A DNA stretch of 64,000 nucleotides from Sambucus nigra (GCA_949130495.1 OX422222.1:104149709-104213708), one strand, 5' to 3'; shown: positions 45,885-58,445, counted from the stretch's first letter. Numbers and translations are program-made. Notes: generated by a model not told the origin, from the sequence alone.

Positions 45885-46814
45885 CTATCTTAGCAAAGGG
45901 ACTGTGTTCTTCCTCTCAATGTCAAGTATTGCATGGGTTATTTCTAACCTACTCTCTTTTGGTATCCCCACTTGGTCGAAGAACCAGGTGAACTTTGGGG
46001 ATTTTGAAACTGCACAATACTCTAGGACTGGGTCTGCTTCCTCACCTTCAAGGTTGTATACATCCTCCACGTCTTTGGAGCTTTCCTCATCATAGGCTAG
46101 TACTACGTTATCAATTCCCTCCGTACAATCTTCCAGAGATTCTTCGAACTCTTCCTGCTTCGTAATTGGCTTTCTTTCTTTTTTCTCTGACTCCTCGTCA
46201 TAGGCCACCACCAAATTGGACCCATGTGCTGGGAGTGGGTTATTTTTAACGTTATGCAGAGGGATTTTCAACATCCCTACCTTCACATACTTATCGATGA
46301 TTCTCCTCAGCGTGAAACAGCTCTCCGTTGGATGCTCGATCTTTCGATAAATCTGGCAATATTTGGGATCCGCCCCCGTCGCCGCATCGGGTTCCCCCAC
46401 GGGAATGCCCTTTGGTTCGTAGATCGTTCCTCCTTGGACCATTGCGTTATAACATCTGACAGCCTCTTTGACTGTACAAGGCAGTGGTGGTGGGTCATCA
46501 CTATCTCTTTCAAACTTCATCTTATTATCTTTCTTCAATGCCTTGCCCCCATCTGCTCTATCAGTGTACCCTACCCGTGGGGGCTAAGACCTCCCTCCCA
46601 AAGGTTTTATTGGCTGCCTAAACATCATGGGCACCACCACTGGATTTGGTCGCACCACTAAGGAGATATTTCTTGCTACTTTTAAGAACGCCAAAAATGT
46701 TCCCTCGCGCATTTCATTAATGAGATGACAGATATACTTAGGAAGGAGTCCCTCCGCACAGATATGCAATAACTTGGATTCATTAGCCTCCTCCCTCATA
46801 TCGAGGGACCTTTC
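45885..46814 (-). pseudogene. Tat gag, C-terminal part, truncated by insertion
   Basis: The minus-strand frames read MREEANESKLLHICAEGLLP, then FLAFLKVARNISLVVRPNP, and after a stop a 217-residue stretch with PKYCQIYRKIEHPTESCFTL, a worn CCHC-like knuckle (C..., H..., C), and acidic repeats (LAYDEESEK and VVLAYDEESSKDVED). Homology ends at 46814 where the LTR of another element begins. The capsid half must lie beyond the right edge of the window. Confidence 0.75.
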
Positions 46815-48189
46815 TGTGACACCCCGCCTAATAAAATCCCGGGTGATCAGTCTAATACCAAATTAAAATAGGAATCCAAGTTGGTTCATCCTTAGCATCA
46901 CTGTCGAAAACCTTTCTAAAAATTACCAACCACCTAATATTCCAAAAAGCTGGTGCCAAATTTAACTTTTTAATTAAACAAAACAATAACATGCGGAAAG
47001 ATAATATGAGTCATACACCACGACTGAATTAAATAAACTGAATAAATAATAAACTACATGCTGAATAAACCATCGGTCACCAAAGTAAATAGTCCAATAC
47101 AAATATTCAACACCTGAATAAAATAAATCTGAAAATTTTATTGAAGATTTGGGCGACATGCCCTAAATAAAACTGAAAATGATGAATGATTCCTACTCTA
47201 GGAATGAATGAACGATGCGTTTAACCCAAGCTCCTGCTAGCATTCACATATGCCGCAGGCCGTGTCCCTGGAATAAAATATCAAGTCTGGTGTCCCTGTG
47301 GCTGGACACCTAAAAGGTTTTGAAAATAATTTTATAGCAAGGGTTAGAACCCAAAACATTTTGAAAATATTTAGTAAGTGAATTAACTACAGTAATTTAA
47401 AATATATGAATGCGCTCCATATTTAAGTTAGTGTCGCACTCTCTTGAGGACATTCTCACCCCTCCACTAATGTGCACACCTAACGATTACCTTAACCCCA
47501 CCTAGTTGTAGTACCCCGTCGAACTAGTCCTGGTAATCCTCCCTTCCCTTTCCACTCTAAACCAGGTATTATTATCCATGGGTTATAAGTTATCTCACTA
47601 ATTACTTAATTAATTTCCTTCAAATAATATCATATAACTGTGACACAATTTATATAAAGCAATAGCATCACACACTGTATTATTACCCTCATATAATATT
47701 TACTACCATTATATACGTACCTTTACCACAACATCCACACATATATCATATGTATATCCATCCTTTCGAGTATACCCTCTCCGGATGATTTCCTCTAAAG
47801 TGCTATCTCACTAGGTGTGCTCACATAACCTAGTTACCCAAGTTGGAATCGCTCACCAACCTGACCCAAAATATAAACATAACGGAGGCGGTCATATTCC
47901 TTCCCTGAAAGTGAGATAAACCCCTCACATATATACCGGACGCTATCACGTGTCTATAAACTCACCCTACTCCTCAAGCTAGTGGATTCACCCACATCGC
48001 GCAACCTCCCTTGATAGCACTAGAGTATATAAATTAAATAAATATATAGTCCCTGATATTTAATAGCACACATAAAGAACATTCATGTATATATATATAT
48101 ATATATATATACTATCACCACACCGTATATATATAATATAAATCGCGGCTTTACCGTGTACTAAAACCCGTAACACTAGCCTATATATT

Positions 48190-48400
48190 CTCGAGTCGAT
48201 GGTCCGACTCTAATTCAATTAATTCACTCTGTAATAATTTATTACTTTCCCGAGTCTACAGTCCGATTCTAATTTAATTAATCTACAGATTAATTAATTA
48301 ATACTAATCTGAGTCTATGGTCCGACCCTAATTTAATTAATTTACACATTAATTAATTAATACTAATCCGAGTCTATGGTCCGACTCTAATCTAATTAAT
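48190..48400. repeat. Tandem repeat with gagtctatggtccgac core
   Basis: The core tcgagtcgatggtccgactc, or a variant of it, recurs at about 48190, 48254, 48310 and 48368, each followed by taatt-rich spacers. The core is itself partly palindromic (gagtc...gactc). Confidence 0.7.
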
Positions 48401-48786
48401 TTATACATTAATTAATTTAACACTTGGTGTCACCCAACCATTATACCCGGACTCGCTCACTTGGCCCGTACCACCGTTAATACCCGATTCTATACTTTGC
48501 CCCATAACTAATTAATTACATCTCTATTCCTTTAATAACGTAGTGCCACTCAACTACAATATCCGAACCTTTTCCCTCGGTCCAGAACCAATCCTACGAA
48601 TTAATTCCCAAAATTTAATCGTCCCGTGACATACAATTATCACATTCCTAAACCCAATTATAATTACCTAAAAATACCAAGAGTCATGCCCCTATTTAAT
48701 TTTCATCATTTAAATCGGCCCAAGACCCCTTTTCAATAAAAATCTCCCATGTAATTAAAAACTGGCGTCACTGCCGAAAATTCCGG

Positions 48787-48830
48787 ATCATCGATCGATC
48801 GATCCCCCTGGGTCGATCGATCGATTGACC
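48787..48830. repeat. Self-complementary gatcgatc block in family-2 LTR
   Basis: tcgatcgatcgatccc and gggtcgatcgatcgat are near-perfect reverse complements with a loop of about three bases. Confidence 0.85.
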
Positions 48831-49850
48831 AGGTCATCATCTTCTCCAACCTTCTGTTCGGCCATGGATGAACCCTCAAGCTTTTATTCTCATTCCAAAC
48901 CCTTACCCAATCACAACCAACATTTCATTTATATAGAAATATATTCTAAACTTCCTATAAGACTTAAATCATTTATCAATTCATCAAAATCCCAAACTTT
49001 TCTGAATTGGGTTTCACCCTGGTTTATCCTACGGAGATATGAATTCGTCCCACTGATTCGAAATTTGTCACCAATACTTACTAATTATAATCCTACAATT
49101 GATTCCAGCAAATCCCATATCCATATTCACCATTAGTTTAGTTTCAAATCTACATATACTAATCAAATTCGTAAAACCTCTTTTTAGCTATTTAACCCAT
49201 AACCAAAACAGATTTTTGATACACATACTATGATATGAATTGATTATCACAATTTAACAAATCACAACAGTTAACCACTTGCTTGGAATCTATCGTAGAG
49301 TCTGATCCATTGTTATAGAGAATGGTTGACGATGAACACTCACTTTTGTCCCTTAATTTGGCTCCAAAAGGTCCCCAATTGCCTCTTGATTTGTTTCCTC
49401 TGTGTCTCTGTCAAACCCTAGGTTTAGAGTTGTGTTAAGTTCCGTTCAACACTTTGAAAATTAGGATTAAAACTCCTAATCCCGTTTTTGGCCACATGGG
49501 CCTAATTAAAATGGCTCAAATCACCCCGTGTGGGCCCGACTATGCCCAAAAATGTCCCGAGACCCGATTACTACCCCGGGTGCTCTTTTCTGACTATCTC
49601 GATCCTTCCGGACTCAACCGCGGAATCAGAATTGTCATCCTAAATACTTTATAACATTCTCCAATTTTGACCTAAAAAATGCGACACACATTAATTCGAA
49701 CAATTTAACTTAAAGTCGCTAATTATAAATAATTCTTCCCATTCAAATAATTTCTCCAAATCAAAAATTTAAGTTTCTTCAATTTAAATATTTTTTTATA
49801 CTTCCCACAAATAATTAAATATTAAATCCTCAAAATTACGGGGTGTTACA

Positions 49851-49865
49851 TACTTCCCCCCTTAC
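49851..49865 (-). other. Polypurine tract of family-2 element
   Basis: On the minus strand gtaaggggggaagta lies immediately before the 3' LTR. Family 1 has the closely related attaggggggaagta at the same place. Confidence 0.8.
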
Positions 49866-50794
49866 AAAAGAATTTCGTCCTCAAAATTAAGATAAGCTTA
49901 GTACTCCAATTCTCGAGTATCACTCCCTATTCCTGTGCCTCTAAGATCGCTACATCTATCTCTCCCGCTTCCAACTATGAGTTACACAATTATGTATTTT
50001 AATTAACCAGGGTGCCCATACACCCTGTACCCGTGCTTGACCGTACAAAAATTGCCTTAATTAACCCGGGTGCCCATACACCCTATCCTCGTGCTTAACC
50101 GTACGAAAGTTACCCGACTATGCTAGCCGTAACCCATAATATAACTGCCAATACGTAGTCATATCACAAATATGAATAATAACCGGGGTACCCAACCCAT
50201 GTACTAAGACCAAACATCTCCCCACTTCCAACGTTGCTCTAAGTTTCATGCGTGGGACCTCTCGCAAAGCGAAATCCAAATAAGGAACCCCCCCGATACA
50301 CAACTACCTAACATTGTCGGTCGTTAAGATCCGTTAGACCTTCGGTCCATAGCACGTACTCCCAAACACTTGTATCTTAATAGAAAAGCATACACGCCTA
50401 CCCTTATGCTACAAAAGACAACATAAAATACCGCGCCCTTACTATCACTACGTCTTGCGTAAAATAAATCCCAAGCTATCTCTCCCTGCTCGATAAAAAA
50501 TCTAACCACCCTAATTCACTTCAGTAAACACCCCTACTTATCGGGATAAAATACGAGAACACAAGACCTCACTATGTGTCTATCGCACCATACAATACAA
50601 CATTTATTCATATATATATAGTCTAGACTCCCTCTTAAGTGATACCTAGTAAAAATCATTCATACCCTGGTGTCGCGAACACCAAAACTTACCCCCACTA
50701 TTTACAATTGTTCAAGTCCATCGCTATCCAGCCGATATTTAAAAAAAATCATCTACCCTACTTCCATAATTCTCAAAAGTAGTAACCACTCGCA
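49866..50794. other. Non-coding interior of family-2 element with short tandem repeats
   Basis: No pol homology is seen on either strand. A 58-bp unit (starting ttaattaacc and containing gggtgcccatacaccct) is repeated at 49999-50056 and 50057-50115, with a worn third copy near 50163. This is where integrase and chromodomain coding would be expected in a full element. Confidence 0.6.
50790..50794. repeat. Target site duplication tcgca, left copy
   Basis: An identical 5-mer occurs at 61594-61598, flanking the family-1 element. Confidence 0.95.
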
Positions 50795-53789
50795 TGTGAC
50801 ACCCCGACTAATTAAATACCGGGTAGATACTCCTTTATTAAATTAATTCAAAATGCCAAGTTGGTCCAGTTAATAGCATCACTGTCGAAAACATTTTAAT
50901 GATTACTAACCACCTAGTATTTAAAAAGTAAGTTGCCAAATTTTAATTTAAGTCTGATTAACATGCAACAAGTGTAATGAAGAATAATAACACCATTCAC
51001 CATAAAGAAGTAAATAGAGTAACCATCACATAATGTAAATAAAGTCTGGAGGAAAAACTCCTCACTACAATCCCATAACTGAAATAAGTAAACCGAATAC
51101 TAAAACAATACATGCCAAAGTCTGAAAATTGTAATGGAAAGATGTCTCTAATAGAAATGGGCAACATGCCCTACATCTGATAGATAATGAATCTGGAATC
51201 CAAGTGATAGAAGCGTCTACAAGAAAATCCCTGTAGCTTCCACAAACAGCTACAGCTCGTCATCAGAATGAGTATCCTATGCATGGTGTCCTTATGGCTG
51301 GCACCTATAATGATTTTACAAAGAAAATAGATTTGAAAGCAAACGGGTCAGAGCCCGAATGTGGAGATATTTTAAAAAAACCTGCAAGTGCTTTAAAAAC
51401 CTTTAAAACATTAAATGCAAAGTACATGTTAGGACGTGCACTCACATGATATTCTCACCTCTCGTCTAACTGTGCACTCCTAACGTAAGTACCCATCTAC
51501 AACAACACAAACCACTAGCTAAGTGACATCATATCTAGCTAGACTGTCATAGGTCCTACCCTTATTACTCGGTTCTATTAACATTATAACGCTCGTAATT
51601 AAATAGAGGTTTAACGTAAACTCAGATGCTCAATATGCAATATATTTCACTATCAGCTAACTCGTTATGTTTCTCGAAACAATACCGTAATTATTTTCAC
51701 AACATTAACATGAAGGTTCCCATTAATTAAGTGTATATTATTCACATCATAAATATACAATACAAGCACCCCGAGAACTAAGCTGCGATGCACACATACT
51801 CTGTTATCCATCCCGGTACATCACGTACATAAGGATTACATATTCCGAATCTCTCAGGAATAGTTCACAAATAACAACATCACAAATAATGGAGGCGAAC
51901 ACAGTCACATCACATGGGTCACGCACATACCTACGCTCCCACGATCAGCGGACTTATTAATATCCAATTAAGTCTTTCTATGACCTATGTTCATCAAGGT
52001 AACCAGTCTAAATCCGGGCAACACAAGGATTAGAGGGCCCTAAGCGAACGCAAACCTCCCGTGATAGCAAGTATGGTAGGTATGTCATACACACAATTTA
52101 TATACCAATACTAAGTAAACACACGTCTTAGTAATCTCGTAGTTTAATTGTAGTACTATTCTCATTCTCGTACCAATCTATAATTTACACACTTTATACG
52201 ATTCCGGTTTATAATCATACGCGCCATAATCTATTCTCACGTCGTAGTAGACACTCACGTCTCAACCCAAACGGTTCATTGATTTAAATCACTCGTACAT
52301 AATTTACTCCTCATAATAACCCAAAAGTCCCAAATCTATCAATACATCATCAAAGGAATGTTAACTCTACCCTCGAACAAGTTTACGGGACTCCCAAGAT
52401 CAAAACAGGCCAAAAAGGCCCAAACTGCCAGCTCGTTAGAAGTCTCGTTCGAACGAGGCTGTTCGAACGAGATCAAACTGTCAGCTCGTTAGAAGTCTCG
52501 TTCGAACGAGACTGTTCGAACGAGATCCAGTTCGTTCGAACGAACTGTACCTTCTAACGAGATCTCGTTCGAACGAAGTATCGAACGAAATTCCTTTTCG
52601 TTAGAAGCGACTGGTCAACTCGTTAGAAGCTCGTTCGAACGAGGCTCGTTCGAATGACCTGGGGAGGCTCTTCAAACGAACGACCAATTCAAGCCCAGAT
52701 TTTTCCTTCTTCGTTTTTCATCAATTTTACTCCTCAAATCTCCTCTAAAATTAGTCCCAATGATTGTTTTAAGGTCTCAAATCAATCCTAAACATATTAT
52801 AGTCACCTCCTAACACGTTTTAAAGGATTAAATCACCCTAACATCAATCAATATACAAATCTCTACACTTTTTCCCCAATTATTCAAGAACATAAACCCT
52901 AGAATTTGTAATCATCAATTAGTCCATTCTAGATCCGTTTTTGTTACATCCCACGTATAGTAATACAAGAATAATCATCTCTATATGGTTCTACATGCAA
53001 TTTGTCCTCAATATTCAAGTTCTAAATCCAATTGACATGGGTTTTCATTCATCTTTCAAGAACAATTGGAATTCTTCAATTTTCTAACATGGGAAGAACA
53101 TTCTCTGAATTTAAATGTAATTAAATCACTTGCTTTGATTGTCTCTGAATTTGGTGTTGATTTTTGTAAAGATTTCTGCAGAATTCCTTCTCTTTCTCTC
53201 CCTCTCCAAGCTTTCTTCTCCAAAGGTGGCTATGGTGGCTAGGGTTTTCTTTGGGAAAGTTGGAAACCTAATTTGATAACCTCCGTAGCTTATTGGGTCA
53301 TTAAGGGTTGGTTAGTGGGTTTAGTGGGTCTATTCCCAATCAGATTTACTTCTCTAATTTTCGTCATTTTTAATTCCTAAAAATACGAAATTACCAAAAT
53401 ACCCTTTATATTGCCGGTATGGCCTAAAAATACCCCGGGACCCAAACTACACCCCCGGCTAGTGTTTTCTGACTATCTCGACCCTTCCGGACGCGTTGGC
53501 GCACTCAAAATGACCATACGGTTTAAAAAAATTAAATTCACTTTTATAATCAAAATATTACACCGTGACGCGGCGGTCACACGCGTCTCAACAAAATTTC
53601 AAAAATGCCGTATATCAATCTCTCGACAAATTTTTCATAATTCAAAATTCCTATAAAAACATGTATGCACATAATCAAATACCAACTCGCATCTCGTTAG
53701 TATTTTTAACCCGGATTAATTTCCAATTAATACGCATTTAATTAATTAATCCCAAAAATAAATATAGCCAAAAATACGGGGTATTACAT
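50795..53789 (-). repeat. 3' LTR of family-1 element
   Basis: 2995 bp, plus-strand ends tgtgacaccccgactaatt...cggggtattaca. Contains the ttcgaa palindrome array (52431-52690). Confidence 0.95.
52431..52690. repeat. Palindrome array (ctcgttcgaacgag units) in 3' LTR
   Basis: At least six palindromic ttcgaa cores occur in about 250 bases, most within ctcgttcgaacgag or gttcgttcgaacgaac, interspersed with half-sites gctcgttagaag and cttctaacgag, which are themselves mutual reverse complements. The same array is at 60264-60520 in the other LTR. Confidence 0.95.
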
Positions 53790-53804
53790 ACTTCCCCCCT
53801 AATA
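53790..53804 (-). other. Polypurine tract of family-1 element
   Basis: The minus strand reads attaggggggaagta directly before the 3' LTR. Confidence 0.85.
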
Positions 53805-53830
53805 ACTGAATTTCGTCCCGAAATTCGAAA

Positions 53831-54504
53831 CTAGAAAGTACCTGCTAAAAACAACTCTGGATAACGTTCGCGCATCTCATCCTCGCGCTCCCATGTGGAC
53901 TCCTCGACATTGTGATGTCGCCACTGAACACGCACTAACGAAACTATCTTTGACCGCAGTTTCCTTTCGCTTCGGTCCAAAATAGCAATCGGCCCCTCCT
54001 CGTAGGAGCTATCCGGCTGGAGATCGATGTCCTCCACAGCAATGTGAGAATGAGCCAAATTATCTCTAAGGTATTTCCTCAGCGAGGAAATATGGAATAC
54101 ATCGTGAATCCGATGCAAATGCTCCGGTAACCCAAGTCTATACGCAACTGGTCCGATCCGCTCAATAATAGGAAACGGACCCACATACCTTGGTGCCAAC
54201 TTCCCCTTTTTCCCGAATCGCATAATCCCCTTCATAGGAGATACTCTAAGCAAAACCTGGTCCCCCACTTGGAACTCCCTGAAAAATCTCTTCGCATCAG
54301 CATAACTCTTTTGTCTGTCTTGAGCTACCCGAATGCGACTCCGAATCAACTCAATCCTTGCCGAAGTATCTTGAATTACTTCCAGCCCAAGTAGTTTGTT
54401 GTCCCCCACCTCGAACCAACATGATGGGAACGACAAGGCCTACCGGACAATGCCTCAAACGGAGCCATGCCAATAGTGAACTGATAGGAGTTGTTGTAAG
54501 CAAA
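53831..54504 (-). pseudogene. Family-1 integrase C-terminal part with chromodomain-like tail
   Basis: It begins after the stop at 54505-54507 with FAYNNSYQFTIGMAPFEALS, then [20 protein letters not shown] (the GPY/F motif), [17 protein letters not shown], and a tail [20 protein letters not shown], the truncated chromodomain-type end common in plant chromoviruses, thought to guide insertion to particular chromatin. The open stretch of 201 residues is intact apart from the upstream stop. Confidence 0.85.
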
Positions 54505-56031
54505 CTACACCAGTGGAAGGTACTGTTCCCATCCACCCCCAAAGTCAATAATGCACATACGCAGCATGTCCTCCAACATCTGATTTGTGCGCTCGGTCTG
54601 CCCATCGGTCTGCGGATGATAAGCCGTACTCAACCGCAATTCCGTGCCCATGGCCTCCTGGAAACTCTCCCAAAACCTCGAAACAAATATCTTGTCTCTC
54701 TCAGACACGATATTTAGGGGCACACCGTGAAGTCTCACAATCTCTGAAATGAAGAGCTGGGCATACTGTCCCGTAGTGTAGTCAGTCCTTACGGGTAAAA
54801 AGTGAGCGACCTTGGACAACCTGTCCACAATTACCCAAACGGAGTCGTGACCCCTCTGTGACGTAGGCAACCCCGTGATAAAGTCCATGGATATGCTCTC
54901 CCACATCCACACTGGGACCTCCAACGGCTGTAACAGTCCTGCCGGTCTCTGATGATCCACTTTTACAAGCTGACAAGTGGCGCATTTCGAAACAAATTCA
55001 GCGATATCTCTCTTCATACCGCTCCACCAATACTGGCGTCTCATGTCTTGGTACATTTTGTCCCCTTCGGGATGTACCGCGAACCGTGAGCCGTGCGACT
55101 CTGCCTTCACCTCGTGTCGCAGTTTCTCCCCTTCCGGAACTACCAATCTCCCATCGAAGCGTAATCCCCCGTCTGAGCTAACGGTATAGGACTCGACTCC
55201 CTCTGCTAGTAATCGAACTATCTGTTCCTGACAGAATGAGTCATTAGCCTGTGCCCGTACTACCTTCGTGACAATCTGCGGTGTAACAGTCATCACAGAC
55301 ATGAAAGATCGGGCCACTGCATCCTGGTGTCCCAATTCCTTCCACTTTGCCTTCCACACCTCTGCCACCTCATCTGCTGACCTACGGCTCAACGCGTCTG
55401 CTACCACGTTAGCCTTACATGGGTGGTACTGGATATCGAACTGGTAGTATTTCACAAACTCAAGCCACCTACGCTGCCGCATATTCAACTCCTTCTGCGT
55501 GAACAGGTACTGTAGGGACTTGTGGTCCGTGAACAATTGGAACTTCTCCCCCAAAAGATAGTGCCTCCAAATCCGTCGGGCAAATACCACTGCCGCCAAC
55601 TCCAAATCATGCGTGGGGTAATTCTTCTCATGAGGCTTAAGCTTACGGGAAGCATAAGCTATGGTCTGTCTCTCTTGCTGTAATACACCTCCAAGCCCTT
55701 GCAGAGACGCATCGGTGTAAACCAAATACTCAACTCCCGGTCTCGGCAATGCTAACACAGGTGCTGAGGTCAATTTGTCCTTCAATTCATCGAATGCCAG
55801 CTGACAGGCATCACTCCAGATGTATGGCACACCCTTACGAGTCAGATGTGTCAAAGGACCTGCTATCTCTGAGAAACCCCGAATAAACCTCCTGTAGTAT
55901 CCTGGTAGACCCAAGAAACTACGAATCTCCGTTGGTGTCGTGGGCTGTCCCCACTCCCTTACCGCGGATACCTTCCCCGGTCGGAAATAATATGTCCCAA
56001 AAACTGGACCTCCTTCAACCAAAACCCGCAT
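54505..56031 (-). pseudogene. Family-1 RNase H and integrase core
   Basis: An open stretch of about 508 residues. Domain order is the RT thumb/connection end ([20 protein letters not shown]), RNase H ([39 protein letters not shown], then [14 protein letters not shown]), a zinc-binding module (first His poorly placed, then KCATCQLVK), and the integrase core with [25 protein letters not shown] and [16 protein letters not shown]. At 54700-54702 the codon is GAG, so the presumed second catalytic Asp is Glu. The upstream border shows a short deletion with frame change relative to RT. It ends at a TAG stop at 54505. Confidence 0.9.
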
Positions 56032-56801
56032 TTCTCATATTTTGCATACAACTCGTTCTGACGAAGTGTCTGCAAAACCTGCCTCAAATGCTCGGCGTGC
56101 TCCTCCTCTTTCTGGGAGTAAACCAGTATATCAACAATGAAGACAATGACAAACTGATCTAGGAAATCCCTGAACACTCTGTTCATCAAGTCTATAAACA
56201 CTGCTGGAGCGTTGGTCAAACCGAAAGGCATAACCCGAAACTCGTAAGAACCATATCTCGATAAGAACGCAGTCTTCGAGACATCCTCCTCCCTAATACG
56301 CAACTGATGGTATCCCGATCTCAAATCAATCTTCGAGTAGAAAGAAGCTCCTCTCAACTGGTCGAATAAGTCATCGATTCGAGGTAACGGATACTTATTC
56401 CATATCGTGACCTTATTCAACTCTCGGTAGTCTACACATAATCTCAGTGAACCGTCCCTCTTCTTCACAAACAAAACTGGAGCGCCCCAAGGTGAGGTAC
56501 TCCTGCGAATAAAGCCCTGACCTAATAGCTGCTCTATCTGATCTGGTAGCTCTCGCATCTCTGCCGGAGCCATACGATACGGTGCGCGTGTTATAGGCCT
56601 CGTATCTGGCAATAGGTCTATAACAAAGTCTATCTCTCGACTGGGGGGTAGGCCTGGTATCTCCTGAAACACATTCGAATACTCCCTGACGACTGGGATC
56701 GAATCTAAAGGAATCACAACCTCCTTAGAGGTATCCTCCTCTATGTAATACAGATGAGCGGTCGATCCTCCCTCTGGGCGAGGCATCGCCACTACAAACA
56801 T
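55960..56801 (-). pseudogene. Family-1 reverse transcriptase
   Basis: The minus-strand frame starts [20 protein letters not shown] just after a TAA stop at 56805. It includes [97 protein letters not shown] and the active-site box [14 protein letters not shown]. The usual F-I-D-D here is F-I-V-D: at 56133-56135 the codon is GTT, so the presumed first catalytic Asp is Val. Otherwise the domain is well kept. The C-terminal end loses frame at about 55990. Confidence 0.9.
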
Positions 56802-56804
56802 CTC

Positions 56805-57287
56805 TTACCCCGGAATGGCAAAAACAATGCTCCCGCTGAAGCAATCAATCATGGCCCTATAAGCTACGAGCCAATCCATACCGATAATCACATCGTGAAC
56901 ATGCATATCTAATACCAACATGTCTGCAGGTAATACCAAACCACCAATCTCTACCCCCACTCCCCGGCATATAAAGAAAATAAGTGACCCACTCCCCAAT
57001 GGTGAGTCGACACACGTCACTGTGCTCTCTGCCGTAACTAACAATCCTAAAGCTTTCGCGAAGTGTGTAGCTATAAAACAATGTGTAGCCCCCGTATCAA
57101 ATAATACCCGACCCATAGTGCCATGGATAGGAAACGTACCCTCAATCGCGGGCGGTGCCTGAGGAACTGCAGCCTGGTGAACGTTATAGACACGTCCATA
57201 CTGTAGTTGTCCCTGCTGAACTGGGACTGCTGGAATGGGTGGCAATGCGGCCATCTGTGGCGGTGCAGGGAGAGCGGCGGGAAACAT
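56805..57287 (-). pseudogene. Family-1 aspartic protease
   Basis: The segment includes TMGRVLFDTGATHCFIATHF (DTG catalytic triad) and VHDVIIGMDWLVAYRAMIDC. A TAA stop at 56805-56807 ends the frame before RT. Upstream it is continuous with the Pro/Gln-rich end of gag. Confidence 0.9.
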
Positions 57288-57289
57288 AG

Positions 57290-58445
57290 GCCTCTGTGGC
57301 TCCTGGCGAGCACCCTGCTGCTGCTGCTGTGGGGCCCTTCCCCTATCAGGACAATCCTGTCGCTTATGGCCAGTCTTGCCACAAATAAAGCACTTCCCTG
57401 GGAAGTTCCCTCCTTTCTGCCCCTGCGGTCCCCGGCCCTGGTGGTCGTTACCGTTCCTCCCTTGGCCCTGCTGGCCCTGGTGAAACTGCTGCCCATTCTG
57501 CCCCTATTGGCTCTGATGGCCGTTTGGACCCTGATGGCCCTGACGAAAACCTCCATGTCCCTGCCTGTAGTTCCCTGATCGGAACCTCTTCAGATCCCCC
57601 TGCTGCGAACCCTGCTCACCCTGCCTCTGCCCCTGGACAGATTGTGCCCCACCGGCACCATGTCCTCCTGTCCTGCCCTGATGGCTAGACTCTCCCGACC
57701 TCTTTCCCTCAACCATATGAAAGCGGTGGTCCTGGCAGTGTAACAAAGCAGCGTTAACCACATCAGAATACGTGGCCAACGAAAGGTTCCCTAACAGATG
57801 CTGATGGATCCTCCATGTCAACCCGTCGGTGAATTTCTCAATATTCTTCTTCTCTGTTGGTATCTCATCTGGAACGATATTCAACAGATTCGTGAACTCG
57901 GCCTCATACTCGGCCACAGTCTTACCCTCCTGCCTCAGACTCATCAATTTCCTCCTCATTTTCGTATGAACTGCGGACGGAAAGTACTTGCGATCAAATC
58001 GCACCCAAAAGTTCTGAATAGTGAGAGTATCCCTCTCCTCTACGGTGGTAATAGACTCCCACAACTGCAGTGCAAATCCAACTAGCTTGAAAGTAGCTAG
58101 CACCTGCTTCTGGACGTCCGTGCACTCAAACATCCTTAAGTGCCTCTGCATATCCTTCCTCCACTGGCTCGAGACTACCACATCTGAGCTACCTGCAAAC
58201 TCTGGCGGATGCGCTTTCTGAAAAGCGCCACGTACACGTTCCCAAGCAGACGGGAATGCATTTGCCTATACTGGCGCGGCAACCGGCGCCTGAGGTGGTG
58301 CCTGCTGAACAATGGTAATTGCGGCATTTACCTCTTGGGCTGCTATAGCTGCAACCTCAGCGGCGTTCATCATGCCCTGAACTGGAGCAGGCTGGGGTTC
58401 GGGCGTTGCATCCCTGGGAACTCGTCGTGCACGTCGTGGAGGCAT
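57290..58445 (-). pseudogene. Family-1 gag
   Basis: The start codon is taken at 58445 (MPPRRARRVPRDATPEPQPA), the common basic start of this gag class. A TAG at 58266 follows. The capsid part includes PPEFAG-type and VVVSSQWRKDMQRHLRMFEC, FALQLWESITTVEERDTLTI, FWVRFDRKYFPSAVHTKMRR and LRQEGKTVAEYEAEFTNLLN. A Gln/Gly-rich linker (with a TAG at 57504) precedes the CCHC zinc knuckle CFICGKTGHKRQDCP (about 57349-57395). Gag forms the particle and binds element RNA. Two stops make this copy defective unless read through. Confidence 0.9.

Larger units (their letters stand above)
34191..46814 (-). mobile_element. Ty3/gypsy Tat-lineage retrotransposon, 3' portion (outermost of three nested elements)
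   Basis: On the minus strand, right to left: gag (to 46814), protease, spacer, RT, RNase H, a second archaeal-type RNase H, integrase, then an oppositely oriented gene (36352-40876), a polypurine tract and the 3' LTR. The dual RNase H and the antisense gene between integrase and 3' LTR are known traits of the Tat group. Gag is cut at 46814 by another LTR element, so the remainder of gag and the 5' LTR should lie beyond the right edge. Stops and shifts are frequent in all domains, so this copy is inactive. Confidence 0.85.
46815..49850 (-). repeat. 3' LTR of family-2 gypsy element
   Basis: 3036 bp, plus-strand ends tgtgacaccccgcctaat...cggggtgttaca, followed at once by a polypurine tract. It aligns with the partial LTR starting at 63177. 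It contains a gatcgatc self-complementary block (48787-48830), a TA microsatellite near 48090-48110 and four tandem copies of a roughly 60-bp unit around gagtctatggtccgac (48190-48400). It interrupts the Tat gag. Confidence 0.9.

Noticed and set aside
52431..52690. Heat-shock elements in the ttcgaa array
   Set aside because: Heat-shock elements need alternating nGAAn and nTTCn blocks at 5-base spacing; here the dominant unit is ttcgaa with no two-base gap, so the match is poor.
57207..57578. Plus-strand frames rich in Leu, Pro and Trp opposite family-1 gag
   Set aside because: They mirror the Gln/Gly-rich linker of gag on the other strand.
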